Assembly (NCBI RefSeq): GCF_013416555.1
Contig: NZ_JACCFG010000001.1
Coordinates: 1,054,001 to 1,118,000, forward strand
Length of the DNA: 64,000 nt
From: Sphingomonas sp. R-74633
Lineage (GTDB): Bacteria; Pseudomonadota; Alphaproteobacteria; Sphingomonadales; Sphingomonadaceae
Reading direction: 5' to 3'
Both the position numbers and the translations under genes were made by a program. How positions within the stretch are numbered: the stretch's first letter is position 1; every line of letters starts with the position of its first letter. Shown here in pieces: positions 42,481 to 52,132 of the stretch. Below the pieces are notes generated by a model that worked only from the letters and a program-made list of their open reading frames with translations, was not told the origin of the DNA and made no database searches.

Positions 42481-43728
42481 CTACCCCATCGGCCCATCGA
42501 TCGATTTGGGCGGCTGGCTGAACCATTTCGGCCCGCTCCCGGTCATGTGGAAACAATCCTCCAGCCGCACGCCGAAGCTGCCCGGGATGTAGATGCCCGG
42601 CTCGTTCGAGAAGCACATGCCCGGCGCCAGCTTCGTCGCCTCGCCGCGCACCAGATTGACCGGCTCATGCCCGTCGAGCCCGATGCCGTGGCCCGTGCGG
42701 TGCGACAGACCCGGCAGCTTGTAATCCGGTCCCCAGCCGATCGAGGCATAGTAACGCCGCACCGCATCATCGACGCTGCCCGCCGGTGCGCCGAGCTTCG
42801 CCGCGGCAAAGGCTGTCTGCTGGCCCTGCGCGACCTGATCCCACACCTTGCGCTGCTCGGCGGTGGCGGTGCCATGGACCCAGGTGCGCGACACGTCGGA
42901 CTGATAGCCCTGCACCGTGCAGCCACAGTCCATCAGCACGATCCGCCCGTCGGCGACCGGCGACGGCACCTTGGTCCCGTGCGGATAGGCCGCGCCCTCG
43001 CCCACCAGCACCATGCTGAACTCGGGGTCGCCGCCCAGCTTCTTCGTCGCGGCATCCATCAGCGCCGAGACGTCGCGCTGGCTCAGCCCCTTCTCGACGC
43101 GCGGATAGACCCAGCGATAGGCGGCGATCGTCACGTCGGTGGCGAGCTGCATCAGCGCGATCTCGGGCGCCGTCTTGACCATCCGGCAGCCGCGCACGAC
43201 GGGGTTGGCCGAGACGACCTTGAGCCCCATCTTCTGCAGCCCGTCGACGGCGAAATAGCGCACAGTCTCCTCGATACCCACCGGCAGATGCGCGAGCTTG
43301 CGGTCCTTCAGGAAGCCGGCGACGGTCTTGAGCGGATCCTCGTCCTCGTTCCACACGCGGACCTCGGCCGGGATCGCCAGCCCCTCGCGGGTGCGCGCTT
43401 CCTCGAAGAACGGCGTGACGATGCAGGGTTGGCCCTCGGCGGGCAGCACCACGGCGGTCAGCCGCTCGCTGCGGCCCCAACGCAGGCCGGTGAAGTAGAT
43501 CAGCGACGATCCACCTTCGATCAGCACCGCGCCGATGCCGTTCGCCTGCATCAGCTTCTGCGCCCGGGCGAGCCGAGCCGCGCGCTCGGCATTGTCGATC
43601 GGCACCGCACCCTTGGTCATGTCCTGCAGCGCCGAAAGGTCCGGCTCGGCGGCGCGCAGCACGCCCGGCAACGTGAGCAAGGGCACGGCGGCAGCGGCGC
43701 GGACAAGGGTTCGGCGGTCAAGGCGCAT
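42481..43728 (-). CDS. M24-family Xaa-Pro-type metallopeptidase, exported
   Basis: A 415-residue protein; GGAG lies 8 bases before the ATG. The N-terminus DRRTLVRAAAAVPLLTLPG resembles a Tat signal. An N-terminal creatinase-like domain (about 45-180) precedes the pita-bread fold with the metal ligands in order: Asp (VLMDCGCT), Asp (QSDVSR), His (TGHGIGLDGHEP), Glu (FSNEPGIY) and Glu (RLEDCFHM). This is the aminopeptidase P/prolidase pattern. The export signal suggests it processes peptides in the periplasm. Confidence 0.88.
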   Translation of the reverse strand: MRLDRRTLVRAAAAVPLLTLPGVLRAAEPDLSALQDMTKGAVPIDNAERAARLARAQKLMQANGIGAVLIEGGSSLIYFTGLRWGRSERLTAVVLPAEGQPCIVTPFFEEARTREGLAIPAEVRVWNEDEDPLKTVAGFLKDRKLAHLPVGIEETVRYFAVDGLQKMGLKVVSANPVVRGCRMVKTAPEIALMQLATDVTIAAYRWVYPRVEKGLSQRDVSALMDAATKKLGGDPEFSMVLVGEGAAYPHGTKVPSPVADGRIVLMDCGCTVQGYQSDVSRTWVHGTATAEQRKVWDQVAQGQQTAFAAAKLGAPAGSVDDAVRRYYASIGWGPDYKLPGLSHRTGHGIGLDGHEPVNLVRGEATKLAPGMCFSNEPGIYIPGSFGVRLEDCFHMTGSGPKWFSQPPKSIDGPMG

Positions 43729-43819
43729 GGTCAGTCTCCGGAACGGTGCGCCAGCGATACGGTCCTTGACCCACCGCCTGCAATAGCTTCACTCTCGCGC
43801 AACTAGAGGGGGAATTCCG

Positions 43820-45448
43820 ATGCGCCGGGCCATGATCGTGCCGATGATGCTGCTGATGGGCGCAACCGCGGCGCCCCCGCCGCCGGTCGCGTTGCCGCGC
43901 GCCGGCTGGTGCGGCGGCGAGCTGGATGGCCCCGATGCACCGGCAACCGCCCTTCTCCCGGGCTATGGCCAGGGCGGCTTCAAGATCCGGACGAAGAGCC
44001 CCGAGGCGCAGGCGTTCTTCGACAACGGGATGCAGCTCGCCCACGCCTTTGCCCATAAGGCGGCGATCGCGGCATTCCAGGAAGCGCGCCGGCTCGACCC
44101 CGAATGCGCGATGTGCGCCTGGGGCGAGGCTTGGGCTTCGGGCCCGACGATCAACTACGGCGTCTCGGCCGACGATGCGAAGAAGCTCGCCGAAATCGTC
44201 GCCACCGCCGAGAAGCTCGCCGCAGACGGCCCGGTGCGCGAGCGCAACCTGATCGGCGCGCTGAAGCAGCGCTATCCGGCGGCCGGCAAGGGCGGCAACG
44301 CGGCGTTTGCCGCGGCGATGGAGCAGATGGTCGCACTCGCGCCGGGCGATGACGAGGTGCTGACGATCACCGCCGATGCGCACATGATCGCCACCGACGA
44401 TGCCAATGCCGAGAACATGGCGCGCCCGGTCGCGCTGCTCGAGACGGTGCTCAGGCGCAATCCGGACTATGCCCCCGCGATCCATTTCTACATCCACGCG
44501 ACCGAGGGCGCCGGCTACCCCCAGCGCGCCGAACTCTATGCCGACAAGCTCAAGGTCATCGCCCCGGCGGCAAGCCATCTGATCCACATGCCCTCGCACA
44601 CCTATTACTGGATCGGCCGCTATGGCGACGCGGCCAGCGCCAACCTCGCCGCGGTGGGCATCGACGAGCAGAATGCCACGCGGCTCAAACTGACCGGCCC
44701 CGATGCCGTATGGAAGCTCAGCTATCACGCCCATAATGTCCATTTCGGCATCGCCGGCGCGCTGATGTCGGGCGATGCGGCAACGGGCCTGACCCTGTCG
44801 CGCCCGCTCGCCGCCGCGGCATCGACCACGGTGAAGATGAACGACTTCCGCCAGTCAGTGACCGGCGTCGGCTATATCGCGATCGCGCAGTTCGGCCCAG
44901 CATCGGAGATGCTCCGCCTCGCCGCACCGGCAAAGGACAATCCGATCGCCACCGCAATGTGGCACTATGCCCGCGGCGAGGCGCTGGCCCGCGGTGGCGA
45001 CGCCCGCGGCGTTTTGGCCGAGGCCAGAGCGATCCCGGCCAAGGCGACGGGATCGTTCGCGTCGTTCCTCACCACGCTCTACGCGGTAAACCGCCTGGTG
45101 CTGCAGGGCCGCACGGCGATGCTGAACAAGCGCTATGATGATGCCGCAGGCCTGTTCACCCAGGCCGCCGCGCTCGAGGAAGCCAAGCCGTTCAGCAATT
45201 TCAGCGATCCGCCGCTTTTCTGGTATCCGGTGCGCCGCGACGTTGCCGCCGCGCTGCTCGCCAAGGGCGATGCCGCCGGTGCGCTCGCCGCTGCCGATGC
45301 TTCGCTCAAATACCGTCCGCTCGATCCGGTCGCGCTCGAACTGCGCGCCCATGCACAGGCCAAGCTCGGCAATGCCGCGGCGGCGCGGCGCGATCGCCTA
45401 CAGGCGTTGGCGGGTTGGCGCGGTGACAGATACAGCCTTGGCAGATAG
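43820..45448 (+). CDS. exported TPR protein with CxxC and HMPSH motifs
   Basis: A 542-residue protein with AGAGGGGG before the ATG and a signal peptide (MRRAMIVPMMLLMGATAAPPP). TPR-like helices run through the whole length. Conserved-looking motifs are LAHAFAHKAAIAAFQEARRLDPECAMCAWGEAWA (in parts), with a CxxC, and LIHMPSHTYYWIGRYGDA. The combination is found in a widespread family of unknown function, where the Cys and His residues might bind metal or heme. The gene is divergent from the M24 peptidase. Confidence 0.8.
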   Translation: MRRAMIVPMMLLMGATAAPPPPVALPRAGWCGGELDGPDAPATALLPGYGQGGFKIRTKSPEAQAFFDNGMQLAHAFAHKAAIAAFQEARRLDPECAMCAWGEAWASGPTINYGVSADDAKKLAEIVATAEKLAADGPVRERNLIGALKQRYPAAGKGGNAAFAAAMEQMVALAPGDDEVLTITADAHMIATDDANAENMARPVALLETVLRRNPDYAPAIHFYIHATEGAGYPQRAELYADKLKVIAPAASHLIHMPSHTYYWIGRYGDAASANLAAVGIDEQNATRLKLTGPDAVWKLSYHAHNVHFGIAGALMSGDAATGLTLSRPLAAAASTTVKMNDFRQSVTGVGYIAIAQFGPASEMLRLAAPAKDNPIATAMWHYARGEALARGGDARGVLAEARAIPAKATGSFASFLTTLYAVNRLVLQGRTAMLNKRYDDAAGLFTQAAALEEAKPFSNFSDPPLFWYPVRRDVAAALLAKGDAAGALAAADASLKYRPLDPVALELRAHAQAKLGNAAAARRDRLQALAGWRGDRYSLGR

Positions 45449-45583
45449 GCCCATGGGCAGCGTGATATGCGCTGCAGGCATGGCCCTCTCTCCACAGAAT
45501 TGGGCTCAACCGAGCCACAGGGTTCTTGACCCGGCGCACGCAATCCACTTTGCCTGCACCACGGAATTTTAAGGGGGCCTGTT

Positions 45584-46897
45584 TTGGGCAAGCGACTTAC
45601 CTGGTTCATTCTCGCGGCGCTGCTGCTCGGCGGCCTGCTGGGCTATGCCCTGAACCTCAGCTATGCCGGCACGCCCGAGGGCAAGGCCACGCTCGATAGC
45701 TGGGGCTATGGCCTCGACATCCCGACCCAGATGTTCCTCCATCTGATCAAGATGATCATCGCGCCGCTGGTGGTCTCCACCCTCGTCGTTGGCATCGCCC
45801 ATATGGGCGGCGGCGGCGCGATCGGCCGTGTGGGCTTCAAGGCGTTCTTCTGGTTCGTCTGCGCCAGCCTGATCTCGCTCACGCTCGGCCTGATCCTCGT
45901 GAATGTGCTCCAGCCCGGCGCCGGCATGCACCTCGCCATCCCGACCGAGCATGCCACCAGCGACATCAAGCCGTTCGACGTCGCGGCTTTCTTCATCCAC
46001 ATCATCCCGACCAGCGGGATCGATGCGATGGCAACCAACGACATCCTCCAGCTCGTGATCTTCTCGCTGTTCTTCGGCGTCGGCCTCGCCGCTGTCGGCG
46101 AGAAGGGCGCGCCGCTCGTCCGCGGGCTCGAGGCGCTCGTCCAGGTGATGCTCACCGTCACCGGCTATGTGATGATGTTCGCGCCGGTCGCCGTGTTCTG
46201 CGCGGTGGCCAAGGTGCTGGCGACCAAGGGCATCTCCTCGGTCGGCACGCTCGCCTATTTCATGGGCAGCTTCTATCTCGGCCTCGCCGTGCTCTGGGCG
46301 GTGTTGCTTGGCGCCTGCTTCCTCGTCGTCGGCCCGCGCACCGGCACGCTGATCCGCTATCTGCGCGATCCGATCCTGCTCGGCTTCTCCACCGCCTCGT
46401 CCGAAGCCGCCTATCCGCGTACGCTCGACGCGCTCGACCGGTTCGGCGTGCCGCCCAAGATCGCGAGCTTCGTGCTGCCGCTCGGCTATTCGTTCAATCT
46501 CGACGGCTCGATGATCTACATGACCTTCGCGTCGATCTTCATTGCCCAGGCTTACGGCATCCATCTCGACTGGTGGACGATGATCCAGATGCTGCTGATC
46601 CTGATGATCACCAGCAAGGGCATCGCCGGCGTGCCGCGCGCCAGCCTGGTGGTGATCACCGGCACGCTCGCCCATTTCAACATCCCCGAGGCCGGCATCC
46701 CGCTTATCCTTGCGGTCGACCATTTCCTCGACATGGGCCGCACCGCGACCAACGTGATCGGCAACGCAGTCGCCAGCACCGTGGTGGCACGCTGGGAGGG
46801 CCAGCTCGACAACCCGCAGGCGGTCGAACCGACTCTCGCTCCGGTGAAGGGACCCGCGACCGACGCAGACAGTTTCGAGGATTATGGCAAGTCCTGA
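45584..46897 (+). CDS. dicarboxylate/amino acid:cation symporter (DAACS family)
   Basis: A 437-residue inner-membrane carrier. The start is TTG at 45584 with AAGGGGG ahead of it. The family features are eight TM helices, [17 protein letters not shown], a serine-rich [17 protein letters not shown] hairpin (the substrate site) and the metal/substrate stretch [18 protein letters not shown], plus [19 protein letters not shown]. It probably takes up C4-dicarboxylates or glutamate with Na+ or H+. It overlaps the next gene by 14 bp. Confidence 0.92.
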   Translation: MGKRLTWFILAALLLGGLLGYALNLSYAGTPEGKATLDSWGYGLDIPTQMFLHLIKMIIAPLVVSTLVVGIAHMGGGGAIGRVGFKAFFWFVCASLISLTLGLILVNVLQPGAGMHLAIPTEHATSDIKPFDVAAFFIHIIPTSGIDAMATNDILQLVIFSLFFGVGLAAVGEKGAPLVRGLEALVQVMLTVTGYVMMFAPVAVFCAVAKVLATKGISSVGTLAYFMGSFYLGLAVLWAVLLGACFLVVGPRTGTLIRYLRDPILLGFSTASSEAAYPRTLDALDRFGVPPKIASFVLPLGYSFNLDGSMIYMTFASIFIAQAYGIHLDWWTMIQMLLILMITSKGIAGVPRASLVVITGTLAHFNIPEAGIPLILAVDHFLDMGRTATNVIGNAVASTVVARWEGQLDNPQAVEPTLAPVKGPATDADSFEDYGKS

Positions 46898-47732
46898 TCC
46901 CAACCGGGAGCTGCCGGTCCGCGTCGCCGCGCTCTACCAGTTCACGCGCTTCCCCGATGTCGAGAGCCTGCGCGCACCGCTTCTGGCGCTGTGCGAGGCT
47001 GTCGGCGTCAAGGGCACGCTGCTGCTCGCCAATGAAGGGCTGAACGGCACGATCGCCGGCAGCGACGCGGCGATCGATGCGGTACTTGACCATGTCAGCG
47101 CCCTGCCCGGTTGCGCCGGGCTCGACGTCAAGGAATCGCGTGCCGCCGCGCTGCCGTTCGATCGGATGAAGGTCCGCCTCAAGCGCGAGATCGTCACGAT
47201 GGGCGAGCCCGATATCGATCCGCTCACTGGCGTCGGCCATTATGTCGCGCCGGAGGACTGGAACGCGCTGATCGATGCGCCCGACACGATCGTGATCGAT
47301 ACCCGCAACGCCTATGAAGTCGCGCTGGGCAGCTTCACCGGCGCAGTCGACCCCGAGACGCGCAGCTTCCGGGAGTTCCCCGACTGGTTCCGCCGCTTCC
47401 GCGAGGCGCGGGAGAAGGACGGGCCGATGCCGCGGATCGCGATGTTCTGCACCGGCGGGATCCGCTGCGAGAAATCGACTGCCTTCCTCAAGGCCGAGGG
47501 GCTGGACGAGGTCTACCACCTCAAGGGCGGCATCCTCGCCTATCTCGAGCAGGTGCCGCCCGAGCAGAGCCGCTGGCAAGGCGAATGCTTCGTGTTCGAC
47601 CAGCGCGTCACCGTCGACCACGCGCTCCAGCCCCGCAACCGCGCGCTTTGCCCGCGCTGCCAGGGCCTCATCGCCGGGGAGGACGCCCCCTGCCCCGCCT
47701 GCGACGATCTGGCTTTCCGGGATCAAGGATAG
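46884..47732 (+). CDS. trhO: tRNA uridine(34) hydroxylase, rhodanese family
   Basis: A 282-residue enzyme that makes 5-hydroxyuridine at tRNA wobble position 34. The N-terminal part is acylphosphatase-like ([14 protein letters not shown]), the central rhodanese domain has the catalytic Cys in [13 protein letters not shown], and the C-terminal part has a zinc-like pair (CPRCQG, CPACDD). The start at 46884 lies inside the end of the symporter gene. Length fits the TrhO/YceA family. Confidence 0.93.
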   Translation: MASPDPNRELPVRVAALYQFTRFPDVESLRAPLLALCEAVGVKGTLLLANEGLNGTIAGSDAAIDAVLDHVSALPGCAGLDVKESRAAALPFDRMKVRLKREIVTMGEPDIDPLTGVGHYVAPEDWNALIDAPDTIVIDTRNAYEVALGSFTGAVDPETRSFREFPDWFRRFREAREKDGPMPRIAMFCTGGIRCEKSTAFLKAEGLDEVYHLKGGILAYLEQVPPEQSRWQGECFVFDQRVTVDHALQPRNRALCPRCQGLIAGEDAPCPACDDLAFRDQG

Positions 47733-47738
47733 CGCGGC

Positions 47739-48110
47739 TCAATCGGTGCAGAGGAACGCTGAAGCAATCCGGCCATTCTCGACCCGGGCCAAGCAGCCGA
47801 AATTGCTGTTCTCGGACTGGCATTGACCGGCGGCGGCGCTGCCCAGAGGCATCTGGACCCCGCGATATTCGACGCTGCAGGCCCCCTGGCAGTCGCGCTT
47901 GCCGCTGCAGGTCTTTCCGCCGTCGGCGTAGCGGATCACACACATCGGGCTCGCGACCATTCCGCGCGGTTCGATCGTGCCGCCGCGGCCGCGGCACAGG
48001 GCGGGATCGTTGTCGGCGGACCGATAATCGATGGCCGTTCCGCCGGGCGGTGGCGCGGCGCAACTGCCGAGCAACAATGTGCCGAGCATGGCGGCACGCC
48101 ACTCACGCAT
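47739..48110 (-). CDS. small lipoprotein with many cysteines
   Basis: A 123-residue protein starting MREWRAAMLGTLLLGSCAAPPPG: the lipobox LLGSC puts the lipidated Cys at about 17. ATG at 48116 is the other possible start. The mature part has eight cysteines (ALCRG, PMCVI, KTCSGKRDCQGACSVEY, GQCQS, GCLAR, FLCTD in order), so it is probably a disulfide-stabilised outer-membrane lipoprotein. The start overlaps the GST gene end, so it belongs to that operon. No family recognised. Confidence 0.75.
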   Translation of the reverse strand: MREWRAAMLGTLLLGSCAAPPPGGTAIDYRSADNDPALCRGRGGTIEPRGMVASPMCVIRYADGGKTCSGKRDCQGACSVEYRGVQMPLGSAAAGQCQSENSNFGCLARVENGRIASAFLCTD

Positions 48111-48729
48111 AGGCATAGGGTCCGCCGGCGGCGAGTGCTGCCTGATAGGCCGGACGGGCATGGATCTTCTTGAGCCAGGCGGCGACGTGCGGGCGGCCTT
48201 CGGTCGCGCTGGCGCGGGCGACGGCGGCTTCGAGCGGGAAGCTCATCATCACGTCGGCCGCCGTGAACTCGTCGCCGGCGAACCAGGCGCGCGCCGCCAG
48301 CTCCGCCTCGACATAGTCGAGATGGACGTCGATCATCGGCTGGAACTTCTTCTGCGCCGTCTTGCCGAACAGCGGCACGCGGCTGAGCACCAGCTTGGTG
48401 AAGAGCGGCGGCATCAGCGAGCCCTCGGCATAATGGAGGAACTGGCGCCAGCGCAGCGCGTCCTCGACATGGCCGGGCTTGCCGAGGCGCCCGTCGCCGA
48501 GCTCGACCAGATATTCGACGATCGCCCCGGTCTCGGCGATGACATTGCCGCCATGCTCGATCACCGGCGACTTGCCGAGCGGGTGAATGCGCCGCAGCTC
48601 GGGCGGGGCGAGCATCGTCGCTTTGTTCCGCTCATAGCGCTTCACTTCATAGGGCAGCCCGAGCTCCTCGAGCAGCCAGAGCACGCGCTGCGAACGGGAA
48701 TTCTCGAGATGATGGACGATGACGGTCAT
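48103..48729 (-). CDS. glutathione S-transferase family protein
   Basis: A 208-residue cytosolic thioredoxin-fold plus helical protein. The N-terminal domain (VHHLENSRSQRVLWLLEELGLPYEVKRYE, in parts) has the Ser of NSRSQR in catalytic position and the cis-Pro of GKSPVIEHGG, followed by the glutathione-binding ETGAIVEYL. The C-terminal helical domain has WFAGDEFTAADVMMSFPLEA, which contains the capping-box motif. It is coupled with the DUF1801 gene (ATGA overlap). Substrate unknown. Confidence 0.9.
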   Translation of the reverse strand: MTVIVHHLENSRSQRVLWLLEELGLPYEVKRYERNKATMLAPPELRRIHPLGKSPVIEHGGNVIAETGAIVEYLVELGDGRLGKPGHVEDALRWRQFLHYAEGSLMPPLFTKLVLSRVPLFGKTAQKKFQPMIDVHLDYVEAELAARAWFAGDEFTAADVMMSFPLEAAVARASATEGRPHVAAWLKKIHARPAYQAALAAGGPYAYA

Positions 48730-49211
48730 GCAGGCTCCCCTGGGCGGCGCGGGCGTTGGCGCGCCGCGATCGACTTGACGATGGTCCGTCCGCCGTCCGG
48801 CGGCAAGGGTGTCGATGCCTGATCGAACGCGGCGGCGATCAGCGCGCGGATTGCGGGCGCGTCGAGCAGTGCCACTTCCTTCAGGCAGACATAGCGACTC
48901 TGCCTGCCTTCGCCCTCCAGCAGCCCCTCGGGATCGGGCAGGCCGATGCCGGGAAGGAAATAGAGCAACACGTTGCGCGGATAGACTGCGAGGCTGAGGA
49001 TCGCGCCGGTCGTCTTGCGGCCCGGCGCATAGCCGATCGCGAGCGCGTTGTAATTGTCATAGACCAGCTCGTTGGCCCCGGGCAGCCGCGCCCGCAGCAC
49101 CGCGCGACCGGCACGGACACGCCCGGCGATCTCGGGGGTGAAGCGGGCGATGAAGCCTTCGAGCTGCGCCTCGGTCGCGGCGATGTCGTCGGGATTGGCG
49201 GGCGTGGTCAT
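48726..49211 (-). CDS. DUF1801-domain protein
   Basis: A 161-residue small cytoplasmic protein. VRAGRAVLRARLPGANELVYDNYNALAIGYAPGRK (in parts), followed by YPRNVLLYFLPGIGLPDPEGLLEGEG, matches DUF1801/YdhG-like proteins, where a conserved Tyr/Asn surface is found. The C-terminal helix (APAIRALIAAAFDQAS) is typical. The reaction is unknown. It lies between an RNB nuclease and a GST gene with 4-bp overlaps on both sides. Confidence 0.8.
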   Translation of the reverse strand: MTTPANPDDIAATEAQLEGFIARFTPEIAGRVRAGRAVLRARLPGANELVYDNYNALAIGYAPGRKTTGAILSLAVYPRNVLLYFLPGIGLPDPEGLLEGEGRQSRYVCLKEVALLDAPAIRALIAAAFDQASTPLPPDGGRTIVKSIAARQRPRRPGEPA

Positions 49212-50602
49212 GGCTGGCTCCCGATCGCTTCGAACCGAAGGGTTCGCTTGGCCGGGTCAGCATCGACCAGCCGCACGCTGAGCGCAGTGCCCGGCGCCGC
49301 GCCGGGGGCGTCGATCCGCGTCACCACGGGCAAATCGGCAAGCTGCATCCGCGCGCCGCGCACATCGACATCGGTGACGACCGCCGCGAAGGTCTCGCCC
49401 TCCCGCCCGTCGAGCATCACCGCCTCGGCGAGGTCGATCACCGCGCGGTCGATCTGGCCGCCCAGCGCATCCGCACGGCCCATCACCTTGGGCAGGCGCT
49501 CGAACGCCTGTTCGACGACATCCGGCACGGGCTGGCCGGACATGATCGCGAGCGTCGCCCGGATCACATAGCGATCGGCAAGGCGGCGGAGCGGCGCAGT
49601 GGCATGGACATAGGATGCGGCGACGGCGGCGTGCCAGGGCAGGACATCGCCACGCCATGGCGCATAGCTGGCGCCCTGCCCGGCCTTGCGGATGGCGAGC
49701 ATCAGCGCAGCCTGATGCGGGTCGGCAGGGTCGAGCCCGGTGCGGAACACCGCGAGCGATTGGGCTTCGGGCCAGGCAATGCCGAGCGCGCTGGCGGTAT
49801 TACGCAAGCGGGCGACCGCGCCGGCATCGGGTTCGGCCATTACCCGGAACAGGCCGGTGTGGTGGGCGCGGAGCACATCGGCGATGGCGAGGTTGGCCGC
49901 CAGCGACAGCGCGGCATTCTGGTCCTCGGAAGCGTGGCGGGCGCGGAAGGCGAGCGCATAGCCGCCATCGGGGCGGCGGGCGACTTCCTGCTCGGGCGGG
50001 TCGACGCGGGAGGCGCCGCGCTCGGCTTCGGCAGCGGCGATGCGGCGGGCGAGTTCGGCGAACTGGGGCGGCAGGTCCGCGTCCGTCACGGTTTCATAGG
50101 CGAGCTTGGCGCGGCTGCGGACCAGGGCGCGCTCGGCACCTTCCAGCTTTACTGCACCATCCGGCCCGACGCGGACGGTGAACAGCACGGCAGGGCGCGG
50201 ACCATCGGGGAGCAGGCTGGCGGCACCTTCGCTCAGCACCGGCGGGTAGAGGCTCGCCTTGCCGTCGGGCAGATAGAGCGTCGTGCCGCGATGCCAGGCC
50301 TCGGCATCCACCGGGTCGCCATCCTCGACGAACCAGGCGACATCGGCGATGGCGTAGCGCAGCAGCAGGTCGCTGCCGCTCGGCTCGACCCAGAGTGCCT
50401 GATCGAGATCGGTCGCGCTGGCCGGGTCGAGCGTGACGAAGGGGATGTCGGTGCGGTCGACATGCTCGGTGGGCAACCGCCGGGCGGCGGCCTCGGCGGC
50501 TTCGAGCACCGGCTGCGGGAAGGAGGTCGGGACCTGATATTGGCTGCGGATCGCGGCGAGGCCTTTGGCCAGCACGCAGTCGGGATCGAGGACAGCCTTC
50601 AT
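49208..50602 (-). CDS. RNB-domain ribonuclease of the RNase II/R superfamily
   Basis: A 464-residue protein, mostly a bare RNB domain. The metal site reads TLDPASATDLDQAL: D59, D65 and D67 match three of the RNase II aspartates, and Q68 replaces the fourth. The RNA-binding TAPLRRLADRYV is present. It lacks most of the cold-shock domains of RNase R and ends in a small S1-like strand region. RNB members with a DLDQ motif form a known subgroup, so it may still be active. It is the first gene of an overlapping four-gene run with DUF1801, GST and lipoprotein. Confidence 0.85.
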   Translation of the reverse strand: MKAVLDPDCVLAKGLAAIRSQYQVPTSFPQPVLEAAEAAARRLPTEHVDRTDIPFVTLDPASATDLDQALWVEPSGSDLLLRYAIADVAWFVEDGDPVDAEAWHRGTTLYLPDGKASLYPPVLSEGAASLLPDGPRPAVLFTVRVGPDGAVKLEGAERALVRSRAKLAYETVTDADLPPQFAELARRIAAAEAERGASRVDPPEQEVARRPDGGYALAFRARHASEDQNAALSLAANLAIADVLRAHHTGLFRVMAEPDAGAVARLRNTASALGIAWPEAQSLAVFRTGLDPADPHQAALMLAIRKAGQGASYAPWRGDVLPWHAAVAASYVHATAPLRRLADRYVIRATLAIMSGQPVPDVVEQAFERLPKVMGRADALGGQIDRAVIDLAEAVMLDGREGETFAAVVTDVDVRGARMQLADLPVVTRIDAPGAAPGTALSVRLVDADPAKRTLRFEAIGSQP

Positions 50603-50674
50603 CGGGCTACTTTAGCGCCCCGGGCGGCGCTGCAAAGTACACGAAGTACCCGCCAAGGCGCGCTCGGCGCCCCC

Positions 50675-50701
50675 CGAAAGTCACGAAAGTCACGACACTC
50701 A
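50675..50701. repeat. three imperfect 9-bp tandem repeats
   Basis: CGAAAGTCA, CGAAAGTCA and CGACACTCA stand head to tail (50675-50683, 50684-50692, 50693-50701) between the RNB gene and the recA terminator. The unit is not a known element; it may be simple slippage DNA. Confidence 0.6.
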
Positions 50702-50727
50702 CGCGCGCGCGAGTCCCCAAAACGGGA

Positions 50728-50759
50728 AAGACCCGGCGCGGGGCAACGCGCCGGGTCTT
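50728..50759 (-). terminator. rho-independent terminator of recA
   Basis: A 13-bp perfect stem AAGACCCGGCGCG (50728-50740) and CGCGCCGGGTCTT (50747-50759) with a 6-base loop. On the reverse strand it lies 66 bases past the recA stop and is followed by TCCCGTTTT. Confidence 0.85.
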
Positions 50760-50824
50760 CCGATGGGTCTAAGCCCGTGACCACCGGCCTCGCGCGTCGC
50801 ACGCGGGAGCGGCCTGTAAATTCA

Positions 50825-51904
50825 TTATAGATCGTCGTCGCCGTCATCAGCGTCGGGACCCGTCATAAGTCCCTCGGCGACCTTTTCGGTGCGCGCACGG
50901 ATCGCCTTTTCGAGGCGCTCGCGCAGCTCGTCATTTTCCTTGAGGAAGTTCTTCGAATTCTCGCGGCCCTGGCCGATGCGGACGCTGTCATAGCTGAACC
51001 AGGCGCCCGACTTCTCGACCAGCCCGGCCTTGACGCCGAGATCGAGGATCTCGCCGATCTTCGAGATGCCTTCGCCGTACATGATGTCGAACTCGACCTG
51101 CTTGAACGGCGGCGCGACCTTGTTCTTCACCACCTTGACGCGGGTGGTGTTGCCGATGATGTCCTCGCGGTCCTTGATCTGGCCGGTGCGGCGGATGTCG
51201 AGGCGAACCGAGGCGTAAAATTTGAGCGCGTTGCCGCCGGTCGTGGTCTCCGGATTGCCGTACATCACGCCGATCTTCATGCGCAGCTGGTTGATGAAGA
51301 TCACCATGCAGCGCGAGCGGCTGATCGAGCCGGTGAGCTTGCGCAGCGACTGCGACATCAGGCGGGCCTGAAGGCCGACATGGCTGTCGCCCATCTCGCC
51401 TTCGATTTCGGCGCGAGGGACCAGCGCTGCGACCGAGTCGACCACCAGCACGTCGATCGCGTTCGAGCGGACCAGCGTGTCGACGATCTCGAGCGCCTGC
51501 TCGCCGGTATCGGGCTGCGACACGATCAGCTCGTCGATATTGACCCCGAGCTTCTTGGCATAGACCGGGTCGAGCGCGTGCTCGGCGTCGACAAAGGCGG
51601 CGACACCGCCGGTGCGCTGCGCCTCGGCGATGACATGGAGCGCCAGCGTGGTCTTGCCCGAGCTTTCCGGACCATAGACTTCGATCACGCGGCCGCGCGG
51701 CAGGCCGCCGACGCCGAGCGCAATGTCGAGCCCGAGCGAACCAGTCGAGATCGCCTCGACCTGCATCGCCTCCTTGGAGCCGAGCTTCATCGCCGAGCCC
51801 TTGCCGAATGCGCGGTCGATCTGCGCGAGTGCGGCGTCAAGCGCCTTCTGCTTGTCCGAAGAAATCGCCATGTTGCCGTCAATCACCTTGAGCGAAGCTG
51901 CCAT
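50825..51904 (-). CDS. recA: recombinase RecA
   Basis: A 359-residue DNA repair and SOS regulator protein. GGGGACTTCC precedes ATG at 51904. The Walker A is GPESSGKTT, the Walker [11 protein letters not shown], with the L2 loop region [32 protein letters not shown] (in parts) conserved. The acidic tail (DADDGDDDL) is typical. Two GAAC/GTTC-N7 boxes lie upstream, so it is LexA-controlled in the alphaproteobacterial manner. A strong hairpin follows the stop. Confidence 0.98.
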   Translation of the reverse strand: MAASLKVIDGNMAISSDKQKALDAALAQIDRAFGKGSAMKLGSKEAMQVEAISTGSLGLDIALGVGGLPRGRVIEVYGPESSGKTTLALHVIAEAQRTGGVAAFVDAEHALDPVYAKKLGVNIDELIVSQPDTGEQALEIVDTLVRSNAIDVLVVDSVAALVPRAEIEGEMGDSHVGLQARLMSQSLRKLTGSISRSRCMVIFINQLRMKIGVMYGNPETTTGGNALKFYASVRLDIRRTGQIKDREDIIGNTTRVKVVKNKVAPPFKQVEFDIMYGEGISKIGEILDLGVKAGLVEKSGAWFSYDSVRIGQGRENSKNFLKENDELRERLEKAIRARTEKVAEGLMTGPDADDGDDDL

Positions 51905-51983
51905 TGGAAGTCCCCGTCGCTAGAAGGTTTAGCACGCTGCATCAACCTGTGTTGGAACGGCATGTATCGCGTTTGTTCTCACG

Positions 51984-51998
51984 GAACAAGAGCGGAAC
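51984..51998 (-). promoter_or_regulatory. SOS box, GAAC-N7-GAAC, near recA
   Basis: GAAC (51984-51987), 7 bases, GAAC (51995-51998). This is the alphaproteobacterial LexA direct-repeat site. It lies 80-94 bases upstream of the recA start. An adjoining GTTC at 51975-51978 makes a further overlapping inverted pair. Confidence 0.85.
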
Positions 51999-52008
51999 GA
52001 AAATTTTT

Positions 52009-52023
52009 GTTCCATAATCGTTC
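52009..52023 (+). promoter_or_regulatory. second SOS box, GTTC-N7-GTTC
   Basis: GTTC (52009-52012), 7 bases, GTTC (52020-52023), in opposite orientation to the box at 51984-51998 and 11 bases from it. It could strengthen recA control or serve the divergent gene at 52133. Confidence 0.8.
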
Positions 52024-52132
52024 CACCTGCTTCCAGAGCCCCGGATAGGGAGAAACCGCGCCCCGCCGCCAAGGCAAACCCCGATGCCCCGCGTCAGGCG
52101 GCGGCGCTACGCCGGGGCAATGGAGGACAGCC

